Shown: positions 37,529-46,595, counted from the stretch's first letter. The stretch is DNA of 64,000 nt from Streptomyces sp. V3I7 (GCF_030817495.1 NZ_JAUSZK010000001.1:2335001-2399000); one strand, 5' to 3'. Numbers and translations: made by a program. The notes: generated from the letters alone by a model not told the origin.

Positions 37529-39700
37529 TCACCCCACGGGAGCCCCGCTCCCGCTGACCTTCCCGTACTGCTCCCGCACCTCGCGATACCGCAGCAGCTC
37601 CGCCGCCAGCGGATCGAGGACCCGGGCCCGGCCGCAGCCCGCGGCCGCCTCCCGCAGCCGCCGTTCCGCGTCGAGGCCGTACCGCCGTGCGGGCCCGCGT
37701 GCCGCCATCCGGCAGCCCCACTCGACGAGCGGGCCCCCGACGATCCCGGCGACCATCAGCAGCACCGGCACGCCCAGGTTCGGGGCCATGACGCCGACGA
37801 TCTGCCCCACCAGCCACAGCCCGCCCACGATCTGAAGCAGCGTCATCGACGCCTGGACGAACACGGCCAGGGGCCACCAGCCCGGCCGGGGCGGACGCCC
37901 GCCGGACCCGCCGACCGGCGCCGCCGCGCCCGCCGCCAGCTCGTCCAGCGCCTCGGACAGCCCCTCGGACCCGCGTACGGCCGCCTCGCGCACCGCCTGC
38001 GCCCACGGCGTCGGCAGCCCGGCCGCCGCCCGCTCCGAGACCGTACGCACCGCCTGCTCGACGCGCTGGCGCGCCGTGGCCTCCTCGTCCTCCTGGGCGG
38101 CCCGCAGGACCAGCCGTCCCGTGGGCGGGTCGCAGCGGTCCTGGTACCAGTGCCACAGCCGCAGCCAGGGCGTGCCGCACGCCTTGTTGGCGTTGCGCAG
38201 CCACGCGCGCTCGGCCGCCTCGCCCGCGGCGGTGGCGCCCACCGCGTCGGCCAGGCTGGCGGAGAAGGCGTCGCGGTCCTCCTCGCTGAGCCCGGTGCGC
38301 TGCCCGGCGACGTACACGGGCCGCAGCCCGGCCGCGGCGGCGTCCACGTCGGCCGTGACACGGCGGGCCGCCGCCCCGCGCTCCGCCACGAACTGGCCGA
38401 GCACCTCGCGCAGGTCGCCGAGCCCTTCCCCGGTCAGCGCGGACAGGGCGAGCACGGTCGCGCCCAGGTCGCCGTACTCGCCCAGGGCGATGCCATCCTC
38501 GTCGAGCAGCCGCCGCAGGTCGTCCAGGACCTGCTCGGTGGCCTCGCCGGGCAGCCGGTCGATCTGGTTGAGGACGATGAACATGACCTCCGCGTGGCCG
38601 GCCATGGGCCGCAGATAGCGCTCGTGGAGGACGGCGTCGGCGTACTTCTCGGGGTCGACGACCCAGATGACCGCGTCGACCAGCTTCAGGATGCGGTCCA
38701 CCTGCTCGCGGTGCTGCACGGCCGCGGAGTCGTGGTCGGGCAGATCGATCAGGACGAGCCCGCGCAGCTGCGCCTCCGCTTCCGGGCTCTGCAACGGGCG
38801 CCTGCGCAGCCGGCCCGGGATGCCGAGCCGGTCGATGAGGCTCGCCGCGCCGTCGCTCCAGCTGCACGCGATGGGCGCGGCGGTGGTCGGCCGCCGTACC
38901 CCCGTCTCCGAGATGGCCACCCCGGCGAGCGCGTTGAACAGCTGGGACTTGCCGCTGCCGGTGGCTCCCGCGATGGCGACGACGGTGTGCAGCCCGGAGA
39001 GCCTGCGCCGCGCCGCCGCCTCGTCGAGGACCCGGCCGGCCTCGGCGAGCGTCGGGCTGTCGAGCCGGGGGCGGGAGAGCCCCACCAGTTCGTGCAGGGC
39101 GTCGAGGCGCGAGCGCAGTTCGCCGTCGTACGCCAGCGGGGCCGCGCCCTGGGCGGCGGCTCCACGGGGCTGGAGGGCCACGGCCCGCTCGGCGCCGGGG
39201 GTATCGGCCAGGCGCCGGGCGATGAGGCCGTCGTCCCAGGCGCCGGCGGGGTCCTCCGCCGCACCACCCGGCTCGCGCGCGTCCGCGTGCCGCTCGTCGT
39301 CCGTCCCGCGCGCGTGGGGCTGCGTTTTCTCGTCCTCGCCCTGCGCGCCGTCGTCGTCCGCCTCGTCCGCGGGTTCCGGTTGTGCGGGCTCGGCGCTCAT
39401 GGTGTCGTCCCTGCGCCGATCCGCCGCCCGCCCGCCGGCGACGCCGTCCGTGTACGCATGCGGGGTGCCCTCCGCGAGGTCGTCCGCCCCGGAGCGGGGC
39501 GCTTCGATGAAGCCGTTGCCGAAGGCGCGCTCCGAGGGTCCAGTCCCGGGGCCGCCCTCCATCGGGAGGGCGATGAGGCGTCCCTCCGCGCGCGCGGTTC
39601 TCGCCTCTGCGTCCCGGCGCGTCGGGTCGGGACCCCGGGAGCCCGTGTCCCCGGTGTGCTCGGCGTGTTCCGTGTGGTCCTGGTCAGTGACGGCCGTCAC
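37529..39700 (-). CDS. Dynamin-like/YfjP-family GTPase with membrane segments
   Basis: 723 residues from GTG 39698-39700, backed by AAGGAGAGG 7 bases upstream. The first roughly 180 residues are acidic and disordered. The GTPase follows: P-loop GATGSGKS (245-252), DxxG in LIDLPDHDS, and NQID as the base-recognition motif. Near 610-675 two hydrophobic helices (AVFVQASMTLLQIVGGLWLVG and LGVPVLLMVAGIVGGPLVEW) suggest membrane insertion. Paired with a second such GTPase 3 bases upstream. In Streptomyces, paired dynamin-like proteins (DynA/DynB) stabilise Z-rings at sporulation septa; this pair may be related, but that is inference from family and pairing. Confidence 0.88.
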   Translation of the reverse strand: MTAVTDQDHTEHAEHTGDTGSRGPDPTRRDAEARTARAEGRLIALPMEGGPGTGPSERAFGNGFIEAPRSGADDLAEGTPHAYTDGVAGGRAADRRRDDTMSAEPAQPEPADEADDDGAQGEDEKTQPHARGTDDERHADAREPGGAAEDPAGAWDDGLIARRLADTPGAERAVALQPRGAAAQGAAPLAYDGELRSRLDALHELVGLSRPRLDSPTLAEAGRVLDEAAARRRLSGLHTVVAIAGATGSGKSQLFNALAGVAISETGVRRPTTAAPIACSWSDGAASLIDRLGIPGRLRRRPLQSPEAEAQLRGLVLIDLPDHDSAAVQHREQVDRILKLVDAVIWVVDPEKYADAVLHERYLRPMAGHAEVMFIVLNQIDRLPGEATEQVLDDLRRLLDEDGIALGEYGDLGATVLALSALTGEGLGDLREVLGQFVAERGAAARRVTADVDAAAAGLRPVYVAGQRTGLSEEDRDAFSASLADAVGATAAGEAAERAWLRNANKACGTPWLRLWHWYQDRCDPPTGRLVLRAAQEDEEATARQRVEQAVRTVSERAAAGLPTPWAQAVREAAVRGSEGLSEALDELAAGAAAPVGGSGGRPPRPGWWPLAVFVQASMTLLQIVGGLWLVGQIVGVMAPNLGVPVLLMVAGIVGGPLVEWGCRMAARGPARRYGLDAERRLREAAAGCGRARVLDPLAAELLRYREVREQYGKVSGSGAPVG

Positions 39701-39703
39701 CGG

Positions 39704-41311
39704 TCACCTCTCCTTCTGCAGTACGGACAGCGCGGCGATGAGTTCGGCCTGGGGCTCGGCCTGGACGGCGAGGCCGTCGAGGGGGGCGAGGCGGCGCTCG
39801 CGCTCGCTGTGCATCACCCGGTCCAGGTGGTCGGTCAGCAGCCGTCCGGCGCGGTCGCGCAGCCGCAGCGCGCCGTGCGCGCCGAGCCGCTCGGCGAGCC
39901 GCTCTCCGGCCGGCCGGGCACGGCGGCCGCCCAGCAGCGTGGTGGCGACCAGGGCGGCGACGGCCTCCGCGTCGGGCGCGACGCCGCGCTCGAGCCGGCG
40001 TACCTCCTCGTCGGCGTACTCCTCCAGCTCGCGGCGCCACCGGCGGACCGCCAGCCCGATGCGGTGCTCGGCGCTCTCCAGGGACGGGTCCCGGCCGGCG
40101 AGCACGGGCGCTTCCGCGGCCGGCTCCCGCCGCCAGGCCTCGTCGACGCGCTCGTCGGCGGCGGTGACGGCGCACAGCAGCAGCGCGCCCAGGCTGCCCA
40201 CCAGGGCGTCGAGGAGTTCGCCTGCGGAGCAGTCGAGGGGGAAGGCGCGCCAGCGCTTCAGGGCGTCCCCGGCGAGGACGGCCCCGGCCTCCAGACGCCT
40301 GCGCACGCGCGCGTGCTCGCTGTCGTACGCCGTGTCGACGGCGGTGGTCAGCCGCAGCGCCGCCGCGTACTGGGCGGCGGCCGCGCCGGCCAGCTCGGGC
40401 ATCCGGGACTTGAGCGAGTCGAGGATGCCGTAGGCCGTACGGGCCATGACCTGCTGCCGGGCGTCGGGGTCCTGCGCCTGGTGGGTGAGCCAGGTTTTCA
40501 GGGGGGCCACGGCGGTGGCCGGGAGCAGACCGCCGCCCCAGGCGGACTCGGGCAGTTCGGGCACGGTGAAGCGGGGCAGGTCGCCGAGGCCCGCCTTGGT
40601 GAGGAGGGCGCCGTACTGCCGGGAGACCTCGGCGACGACCTGGTGCGGCACCCGGTCGAGGACGGTCACCAGGGTGGCGTCGTACTCCTTGGCGGTGCGC
40701 AGCAGATGCCAGGGCACGGCGTCGGCGTACCGAGCGGCCGTGGTCACCATGACCCAGATGTCGGCCGCGCACATCAGCTCGGCGGCGAGGACGCGGTTGG
40801 CGGCGAGCAGCGAGTCGATGTCGGGCGCGTCGAGCAGGGCGAGCCCGCGCGGGAGGGTGTCGGCGGTCTCGATCCGCAGGACGTGGTCGGGATCCTCCCC
40901 AGGGAGGAGAAGATCGTCCCCGTGGTCCCGGCGCGGCACCCACACGCGCGTGAGGTCCGGCAGCACCCTGGCGCCGCTGAACCAGTGATGGTCCTCCGGA
41001 TGGCATACCAGGACCGGCGTGCGGGTCGTCGGCCGCAGCACGCCCGCCTCGCTGACCCGCCGTCCGACGAGGGAGTTGACCAGCGTCGACTTGCCCGCGC
41101 CGGTGGATCCGCCGACGACGGCCAGCAAGGGCGCCTCGGGCGATTTCAGCCGGGGTACCAGGTAGTCGTCGAGCTGGGCGAGCAGTTCGTCGCGGTTGGT
41201 ACGCGCGCGCGGGGCCCCCGCCAGGGGCAGCGGGAAGCGTGCGGCGGCGACACGGTCGCGCAGGGCGGAGAGTGCGTCGAGCAGCTGAGGCCGTACGTCC
41301 AAGGTCACCAC
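39704..41311 (-). CDS. Dynamin-like GTPase, partner of the downstream gene
   Basis: 535 residues from GTG 41309-41311; GTG 41306-41308 and an ATG at 41348-41350 are alternatives, none with a clear ribosome binding site. P-loop [10 protein letters not shown] at 67-76, then [21 protein letters not shown] (switch), LLDAPDIDS (DxxG), and VLDRVP, where NKxD would be. The helical C-terminal half is typical of dynamin-like proteins. No strong membrane segment, so it probably associates with the membrane through its partner GTPase, whose gene starts 3 bases after this stop. Confidence 0.87.
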   Translation of the reverse strand: MVTLDVRPQLLDALSALRDRVAAARFPLPLAGAPRARTNRDELLAQLDDYLVPRLKSPEAPLLAVVGGSTGAGKSTLVNSLVGRRVSEAGVLRPTTRTPVLVCHPEDHHWFSGARVLPDLTRVWVPRRDHGDDLLLPGEDPDHVLRIETADTLPRGLALLDAPDIDSLLAANRVLAAELMCAADIWVMVTTAARYADAVPWHLLRTAKEYDATLVTVLDRVPHQVVAEVSRQYGALLTKAGLGDLPRFTVPELPESAWGGGLLPATAVAPLKTWLTHQAQDPDARQQVMARTAYGILDSLKSRMPELAGAAAAQYAAALRLTTAVDTAYDSEHARVRRRLEAGAVLAGDALKRWRAFPLDCSAGELLDALVGSLGALLLCAVTAADERVDEAWRREPAAEAPVLAGRDPSLESAEHRIGLAVRRWRRELEEYADEEVRRLERGVAPDAEAVAALVATTLLGGRRARPAGERLAERLGAHGALRLRDRAGRLLTDHLDRVMHSERERRLAPLDGLAVQAEPQAELIAALSVLQKER

Positions 41312-41634
41312 ATGCGAAGAATGCCCAATTTCAGGGGATTTCTGAAGCATATAGATTTGTCTGCGCGCCGACGGAACACAACGGACGGAAGGGATGACTA
41401 GGACGCCAAGGCACTCCAGGCATAACGAGTGCACAACACCCGGCGCGCCGGGCGCCAAAAGCGATGCACGATTCGCACCCGCCTGCGATTATCAGGACCG
41501 CTTCACCGAACCTCCACATCGAGCCGCGGAGGCGAAGCATCAGGGACATGGAGCCGGGAGCCCTATCCTTGTCCCCGGCAACGTCACGGATCAGCCCGTA
41601 CCCGGGCACCACGCACGACGAGGCCACCACACCG
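41312..41634. other. Divergent gap between dynamin-like gene and tRNA-Arg
   Basis: No gene seen. It is more AT-rich than its neighbourhood near 41320-41360 (for example AAGCATATAGATTTGTC), which fits a promoter for the GTPase pair. The right part must hold the tRNA promoter. Confidence 0.5.
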
Positions 41635-41710
41635 GCCCCCGTAGCTCAGTGGATAGAGCAGGCGCCTTCTAAGCGCTTGGCCGCAGGTTCGAGTCCTGCC
41701 GGGGGCGCCA
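41635..41710 (+). tRNA. tRNA-Arg (anticodon UCU)
   Basis: A complete 76-base cloverleaf. The acceptor stem is GCCCCCG with CGGGGGC, the D-arm GCTC..GAGC, the anticodon stem GGCGC/GCGCT, and the loop CTTCTAA gives UCU. The T-arm is GCAGG TTCGAGT CCTGC, and CCA is encoded (41708-41710). Its 3' half is the insertion target of the integrative element to the right and is duplicated at 47827. Because the 5' half is only here, this is the functional copy. Confidence 0.97.
41661..41708. repeat. Left attachment-site repeat
   Basis: The 3' half of tRNA-Arg from GGCGCCTTCT onward. Identical over 48 bases to 47827-47874. Confidence 0.93.
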
Positions 41711-41716
41711 GTCTCC

Positions 41717-41741
41717 GCCCTCCCGCTCGGGAGGGCTTTTT
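41717..41741 (+). terminator. Terminator of the tRNA-Arg gene
   Basis: GCCCTCCC/GGGAGGGC stem with a short loop followed by five T residues, 7 bases after the tRNA. Confidence 0.88.
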
Positions 41742-41774
41742 GCTGGTCAGAGCGGATGTCAGCGGGTACGACGA

Positions 41775-41818
41775 AGCCCCGGACGCCCTCTTGATGATCA
41801 AGGGCAGACTCCGGGGCT
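41775..41818. other. Hairpin duplicated near both attachment repeats (left copy)
   Basis: AGCCCCGGA...TCCGGGGCT outer stem with an inner CTTGAT/ATCAAG stem. A closely similar 44-base hairpin lies at 47899-47942, outside the right repeat. Confidence 0.75.
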
Positions 41819-41850
41819 GCCCGGCTGTCACCGGGTTTTCGCGGGTGGCC

Positions 41851-41870
41851 GTGTCGAATACGTGTCGAAG
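41851..41870. other. Candidate integrase arm-type sites, left end
   Basis: Two GTGTCGAA octamers 11 bp apart (GTGTCGAA-TAC-GTGTCGAA). A 19/20 identical 20-mer lies at 47739-47758 inside the right end. Position inside each end fits arm-type sites of a tyrosine integrase; binding is inferred. Confidence 0.5.
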
Positions 41871-41888
41871 TTCTCGACCGGGGGAAGA

Positions 41889-42800
41889 TCAGCCAGCGCC
41901 CGGCACCTCCGCCTCCGGAAGGTCACCCGCGGCTTCCAGCCGCCGCTTCAGGTCCGGCAGCTGCCCGTCGATGCACCGGGCGTAGGTCGCCAGCAGCACG
42001 GCAACGCTGTTACCGGCCCACTCGGCCACCTGAGCGGGCGGGATGCCGTCGTTGAGCCACTTCGTCAGGCGCGTGTTCCGGTTGTCGTACACGCGCCGCC
42101 CAGTGGGTGACTCGAAGACGTGCGGGGGCAGTACGGCCTTCCGTGCGCTGCGCCACGCCCGGCGGATGACGGAGCCGGCGAGGATGCCGCCGGACTCACC
42201 CTGGAAGAGCAGATCACCCGGCTGGAGCTGTTCGTCCTCGATGTGCTGCCGCAGGATGCGCGTGAGGGCCGGATGCCCCGGCACCGTGCGCGTCTCGCCT
42301 TCCGCTCGGCCCTTCAGGTCACGTTGCTCCTGAATCTCCCCCGTGTCGGTCCACTGCTTCCCGATCTCCGGCGTCGCTGTGTGGATCAGCAGCTCGCACC
42401 ACTGGTCGTCGGCGTCGGGTTCCGGCAGGGTCACGTCCTCCACCCGCATGGCTACCGCTTCCTCGGGCTGTGGACCGTAGTAGTACAGCGTGGCGAAGAA
42501 GGCGTGGAGCCGCTTGCCGCCCCGCGGCCGGCGCCTGATCCAGTCGAGGATCGCCGCCGCCTGCTCGGGATTCAGCAAGGACCGCTTGTCCACGGCGTTC
42601 GTGGTCTTCGTGACCGCCGTCGACTCCTTGCCCTTGGGAAGGGGGTTGGCCCGAAGGATGCGCCGCCGGATCGCGTACTTCATCGCGACGTTGAGGATCC
42701 GGCGGTTGCGCTTCCGCGACCAGGCCGCCGCTTGCTTGCCATCAAGGCCCGCGCACGGCGCGGGCATGAAGTGGGGAGACACCCTCTGCGGCTGGGGCGG
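41889..42800 (-). pseudogene. Truncated, probably inactive tyrosine integrase
   Basis: The minus-strand frame is open to 42995 but resembles an actinophage/AICE integrase only from about CAGLDGKQAAAWSRKRNRR (near 42770) to its end. Most of the N-terminal part is missing, so the right limit is approximate. The C-terminal catalytic domain is recognisable (RVEDVTLP, EGETRTVPGHP, QVAEWAGNSVAVLLATYARCID). Compared with the family pattern as I know it, the first catalytic Arg (usually GLRP) is Gln (GPQP), the LRH segment reads DNRNT, and the AGHS His is Asn (AGNS). The final Tyr is kept. Intact stop next to the left attachment repeat. Confidence 0.8.
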
Positions 42801-42931
42801 TCGGCTCCACGGCTTTAGAGGTCGTTCTCTTTCCGAACCTCGTGTGTGGTTCTCGCTGGTCAGGCATGAGATGGCCGCTGTCGCGGGAGTCTCGGCTTGT
42901 TGCTGGCTGAGATGTCGTGGGGGTGACGGGG

Positions 42932-43447
42932 ATGCCGTCGATGCGGGCGGTGCTGGAAGCACGGCGGAAGGCTGCGGAAGTGCGGGTGGAGGCACTCGAA
43001 GCCGAGTTGGAGCGGGTGCGGGCGGCTCTCGCGGACGCTGAAGAGGCGCTCAGCCGCCGAGTGATCGGTCTGGAGCAGTACCTGGAGGCACTGGCCGAGG
43101 CGGATGCGCCCGCCGAAGGGATCGGCAGGGTGTCGCAGCGAAAGCCGGTGGGACCGCGCCGGGCGGTGCCTCACCGGCAGAACGCCTCAGGGGCCGACGA
43201 GTTGTCGCCGGACTATCAGGCGTTGATGGCCGCCGCTATAGAAGCGGGAGGAGACGGGCTGGGTGCCCGCCGGGCAGCGGTGGTGCTGGGCTGGGGCAGC
43301 GCCTCCGCCTCCCGCGTCGAGGGAGCGAGGGCCCGGCTGAAACGGCTGGTGGAGCGTGGCTGGCTGGTCGAGGAGAAGCCGGGCAGGTTCATGCCGCCGG
43401 CGCCGGAACAGGTTCCTGATGCCGGACGGCCAGACGGCGGCTCATGA
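42932..43447 (+). CDS. Small helical protein, possibly mobile-element associated
   Basis: 171 residues from ATG 42932 (GGGGG 8 bases upstream; GTG 42917 is an alternative). The N-terminus is a coiled coil (MRAVLEARRKAAEVRVEALEAELERVRAALADAEEAL). A Gly/Ala-rich middle and a winged-helix-like end (LGWGSASASRVEGARARLKRLVERGWLVEEKPGRF) follow, where the last part resembles a HTH. Similar small genes accompany transposases in Streptomyces, from memory. Its 3' end overlaps the end of the IS5-type transposase on the other strand by 59 bases, so its natural C-terminus may have been replaced. Confidence 0.6.
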   Translation: MPSMRAVLEARRKAAEVRVEALEAELERVRAALADAEEALSRRVIGLEQYLEALAEADAPAEGIGRVSQRKPVGPRRAVPHRQNASGADELSPDYQALMAAAIEAGGDGLGARRAAVVLGWGSASASRVEGARARLKRLVERGWLVEEKPGRFMPPAPEQVPDAGRPDGGS

Positions 43448-44065
43448 GCACGGTCATCGACCACAGGACGACGGCTTCGCTGGTCTCGGTGCGTCGTTCG
43501 TAGTCACGGACCAGGCGCCGGCTGCGCAGGAGCCAGGCGAAGGATCTTTCGACGACCCAGCGGCGGGGCAGGGCTTGGAAACCCTGGACGTCGTCGCTGC
43601 GGCGGACGATGTCGAGGACGACTCCGAGTTGCTGGGCGGTCCAGTCGGTGAGGTGGCCGGTATATCCGCCGTCGGCCCAGACGCGCGCCAGCCGCCGGAA
43701 GTGATTCTTCGCTGCGGGCAGCAGGACGCGGGCGGCGTCCCGGTCGGTCGTGGAGGCCGGCGTGACCAGGACGGCCAGCAGCAGCCCGAGGGTGTCGGTG
43801 AGAAGGTGCCGCTTGCGCCCGTTGATCCTCTTGCCAGCGTCGAATCCGCGTGCGGTGTGGGCGACGGTGGCGTCCGCCTTCACCGACTGCGAGTCCACGA
43901 CCGCCGCGCTCGGCTCCGGCCTGCGGCCCTCCGCCCGGCGAACGCTCTCGCGCAACCGTTCGTGCAGCTCGGCGACCAGCCCCGTGTCCCGCCAGCGGGC
44001 GAAGAAGGCATACACCCGCGGCCAGGGCGGGAAGTCGCGGTCACGTCCGCCGAGGTGGTGTATTG
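43389..44065 (-). pseudogene. IS5-family transposase, N-terminus missing
   Basis: The frame is open leftwards from the IS256-type left end (44066), beginning HLGGRDRDFPPWPRVYAFFARWRDTG. The DDE domain is visible: AAVVDSQSVKA, KRINGRKRHLLTDTLGLLLAVLVTPA, ARVWADGGYTG and RRWVVERSFAWLLRSRRLVRDYE. Full-length members are clearly longer and start with a helix-turn-helix domain of about 70 residues that is absent. The missing part does not reappear on the other side of the IS256-type element, so this is not a simple nested insertion. Confidence 0.85.
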
Positions 44066-45383
44066 ACGGCCACTCGGTGATCTCGTTTTGAGGCTATGCG
44101 GTGAGTTCGGTCGGGACGACGGTCTCGTCGGTTTGTGACTCGATCGGGTGGAGACGGGTCTTGGCGAGTAGCTCGAGTCCCATGTAGCGGCGGGCCTCGG
44201 TCCATTCGTCGTTCTGCTCGGCCAGCACCGCGCCGACCAGGCGGATCAGGGCGGTGCGGTCGGGGAAGATACCGACCACGTCGGTGCGACGCCTGATCTC
44301 CTTGTTGAGCCGTTCCTGCGGGTTGTTCGACCAGATCTGCCGCCAGATCTCACGCGGGAACGCCGTGAACGCCAGGACGTCGTGCTGGGCGGCATCCAAG
44401 TGGGCTGATGCTTTGGGGAACTTGGCCTCCAGCGCGTCCAGGACGTGCCGCATCTGGGCCTTCACGGCGTCGGTGTCGGGCTGTTCGAAGATGGTCCGCA
44501 GCAGGGTGGCCACCCACGGCTGGGCCGACTTGGGGACCTGGCTCAGCAACGCGCGGGCGTAGTGAGTGCGGCAGCGCTGCCAGCTCGCGCCGGGCAGGGT
44601 GGCGCCGATCGCGTTGACCAGGCCGGTGTGCGCGTCGGAGACGACCAGTTGGACGCCGGACAGGCCGCGGGCGACCAGGGAGCGCAGGAAGGCGAGCCAG
44701 CCGGCACCGTCCTCGCTGGAGGCGACGTCGATGCCGAGGATCTCGCGGTGGCCGTCGGCATTCACGCCGACCGCGATGAGGGCGTGGACGTTGATGATGC
44801 GGCCGCCCTCGCGGACCTTCTGGGTCAGTGCGTCGACCCAGACGAACGCATAAGGCCCTTGGTCCAGGGGCCGGTTGCGGAACGCGGCGACCTGCTCGTC
44901 CAGGTGCTTGGCCATCGCGCTGACTTGTGACTTCGACAGCTGGGTGACGCCGAGGGACTCCGCTAGTTTCTCGACCCGGCGGGTGGAGACACCCAGCAGG
45001 TAGGCGGTGGCGACCACGCTGATGAGGGCCTGCTCGGCCCTGCGGCGTCGCTCCAGCAGCCAGTGCGGGAAGTAACTGCCCTGACGCAGCTGGGGATGGC
45101 CAGTTCGACGGTGCCGGCGCGGGTGTCCCACTCGCGCGGGCGATATCCGTTGCGGTGGTTGACCCGCTCGTCGCTGACCTGCCCGTATTCGGCATTGCAG
45201 AGGGTATCGGCCTCCGCGGACATGAGCGCGTCGGCGAAGGTCTTGATCATCGCGCGCAGCAGATCGGGACTCGCCGCGGCAAAGTCGTCTTCCGCGAGGA
45301 CGTGCAGGGGCAGACTGTCGGGTGCGGTCATCGTGCTGATCTCCTTCGAGGCTTCGACACTTCGAAGATCAGCCGGTGACCGT
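44066..45383. mobile_element. IS256-family insertion sequence
   Basis: About 1.3 kb, normal for the family. Imperfect terminal inverted repeats: GGCCACTCGGTGATCT (44068-44083) against the complement of 45366-45381, 12 of 16 matching, extended by AC. No convincing target duplication was seen (flanks GTATTG and TCATCT differ), suggesting rearrangement after insertion. Confidence 0.75.
44094..45331 (-). pseudogene. IS256-family (mutator-type) transposase, frameshifted
   Basis: Starts ATG 45329-45331 (AAGGAGATCAGCACG before it), MTAPDSLPLHVLAEDDFAAASPDLLRAM. The first frame ends its homology at TVELAIP and the second resumes at LRQGSYFPHWLLERRRR. One base is missing at about 45090, where CCCAGCTG stands for an expected CCCAAGCTG. 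After that the protein is complete: VWVDALTQKV, ASSEDGAGWLAFLRSLVARGLSGVQLVVSDAH, LPGASWQRCRTHYARAL and the end at VVPTELTA. The DDE residues (D in WVDA, D in SDAH, E in NPQERLNKE) are kept. Inactive unless the frameshift is a sequencing error. Confidence 0.88.
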
Positions 45384-45572
45384 TCATCTATGCAGGCACC
45401 ATCCCGATGCCGGAGCAAACCCCCGGATCAGGTCGAACCCGTACACCACTTCCTTGGACGCAACCCCGGCCTCGGACGGCAGGCGTTCACCAGGCTTGAT
45501 GCGGCCGGTCGTGATCTGGTGCCGGAGATCGTCGGCGATCTCGTGATGACGTGAAGGCACGGACCGGGTCAC
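45384..45572 (-). pseudogene. GntR-family regulator, N-terminal fragment
   Basis: From GTG 45570-45572: a GntR start SRHHEIADDLRHQITTGRIKPGERLPSEAG is recognisable for about 33 residues. The frame then runs into unrelated sequence (VASKEVVYGFDLIRG) and stops next to the IS256-type end. The recognition helix and effector domain are missing. Its start overlaps the stop of the upstream gene (GTGA), so it was once the last gene of the small-gene operon. Confidence 0.8.
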
Positions 45573-45793
45573 CGCCTTCTCAGTATCCGAACGGCGGCAA
45601 ACCGGGTTCGCGCGTGCATGGTCAGCAGCTCGCCCGACTCAAAGAGGAGTTGCTTTGCCCCTTGGGGGAGCTGGAAGAGGTCGCTCACCCGGCAAGCCCT
45701 GCCGCCGAGTTGGATGACGTCGCCACGCTGCACAGTGGCCGCGGTGATCTCGACGTTAGACGCCAGCGCGCCCCCGGGTGCCCAGCCGCTCAC
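45569..45793 (-). CDS. Small conserved element protein
   Basis: 74 residues from GTG 45791-45793, with GGAGGTGAAGC just upstream; the start overlaps the upstream stop (GTGA). Pattern ITAATVQRGDVIQLGGRACRVSDL, then QLPQGAKQLLFESGELLTMHARTRFAAVR. Proteins of this type are common beside GntR genes in Streptomyces integrative elements, from memory. Function unknown. A longer frame to 45850 exists but the ribosome binding site favours the shorter form. Confidence 0.72.
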   Translation of the reverse strand: MSGWAPGGALASNVEITAATVQRGDVIQLGGRACRVSDLFQLPQGAKQLLFESGELLTMHARTRFAAVRILRRR

Positions 45794-45993
45794 CGCTTCA
45801 CCTCCGTGGGCGTGGGCTGGTGGGCCGCCGAGTGACACTGGCAGGCGCACGTCTCGTAGATGACCGGTAGGTCGATCGGTGCGGAGACCGGCGAAGACTC
45901 CTTGCAGGCAAGGTGCGTGCCAATACGACAGGCGGTTGACCGGTACTGGACGGCCGAGGCGTCGGCGATGTGGGGCTGTGGGCGAGGAGGCAT
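45790..45993 (-). CDS. Small Cys/His-containing element protein
   Basis: 67 residues from ATG 45991-45993. The C-terminal part holds CACQCHSAAH, a possible metal-binding Cys/His cluster; two more Cys occur earlier (CRIGTHLAC). Start and stop overlap its neighbours, so it is in the same small-gene operon. No family recognised. Confidence 0.65.
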   Translation of the reverse strand: MPPRPQPHIADASAVQYRSTACRIGTHLACKESSPVSAPIDLPVIYETCACQCHSAAHQPTPTEVKR

Positions 45994-46304
45994 CAGCGGA
46001 CCCCCGCGAGGGACGACCAGGCTTCAGCAGGCAAGTGGGAATCCACTACCACCGCGCGCGGCCGTACTCGTTCCTCCCGAGCCAGCATGTACGGGCGGAC
46101 GAGCGCGTTTTCCTCCCCCGCGAGGGGGTGTCGGTGGTTCGCGGTGTCGGAAGTCCGCCGCAGGAAGACCGTCGCCGCGTCAGCGGACGCAGGGAAGACG
46201 GGGGTAGCCGGCTGCCGGGAGGGCGTTAAGGGGCGGCGGTGCCTGCCCTTGGGGAAGTACCGCGCTCTGGTGAGCGAGGCGGCACGGCGGATACGGTTGA
46301 GCAC
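45993..46304 (-). CDS. Small conserved element protein
   Basis: 103 residues from GTG 46302-46304. Basic N-terminus (MLNRIRRAASLTRARYFPKGRHRR), a Pro/Ala-rich middle, and the conserved-looking end ENALVRPYMLAREERVR...LPAEAWSSLAG. This pattern recurs in Streptomyces integrative elements as far as I recall. Function unknown. Its stop shares one base with the next start (TGATG). Confidence 0.7.
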   Translation of the reverse strand: MLNRIRRAASLTRARYFPKGRHRRPLTPSRQPATPVFPASADAATVFLRRTSDTANHRHPLAGEENALVRPYMLAREERVRPRAVVVDSHLPAEAWSSLAGVR

Positions 46305-46316
46305 GCTGCTCAGCTC

Positions 46317-46595
46317 CTATCGCTGATAGCTCGGTCCCCCGACATCGCCCGTCGTGGGGACCGCTTTATGTACGACCGCCCAGAGGGTGCGGTCGTACAG
46401 GCTGGTGGCGAGGAGCCCGAACCGATCGGCCTCTGCCACCACTTCCAGGACCTCCCGCCATAAGTCGGCGGAGAGCGTTTCCGGCACCTCCGCTTCGACC
46501 GACGTGTACCGGTCGTGCTCCTCCACCCGTGTGGGAAGCCCGACGTCGGACAGCCGGGCAGCGATGGCCGCCGCGCTAACTCCCGAAGCGGGCAC
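46317..46595 (-). CDS. Small element protein, first gene of the minus-strand block
   Basis: 92 residues from GTG 46593-46595 with GGAGG upstream. MPASGVSAAAIAARLSDVGLPTRVEEHDRYTSVEAEVPETL, then LWREVLEVVAEADRFGLL, looks like an alpha/beta fold of unknown function. It is divergent from the GntR gene, with an 79-base gap carrying two palindromes, so probably regulated by GntR. Confidence 0.7.
   Translation of the reverse strand: MPASGVSAAAIAARLSDVGLPTRVEEHDRYTSVEAEVPETLSADLWREVLEVVAEADRFGLLATSLYDRTLWAVVHKAVPTTGDVGGPSYQR

Noticed and set aside
38150..41401. 1083-codon plus-strand frame
   Set aside because: Antisense to the two dynamin-like GTPases, which have clear P-loops and a strong ribosome binding site; composition is Gly/Arg/Val shadow type.
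44094..45331. Programmed frameshifting in the IS256-type transposase
   Set aside because: The IS256 family normally uses a single frame, and there is no slippery heptamer at the join; a one-base deletion explains it.
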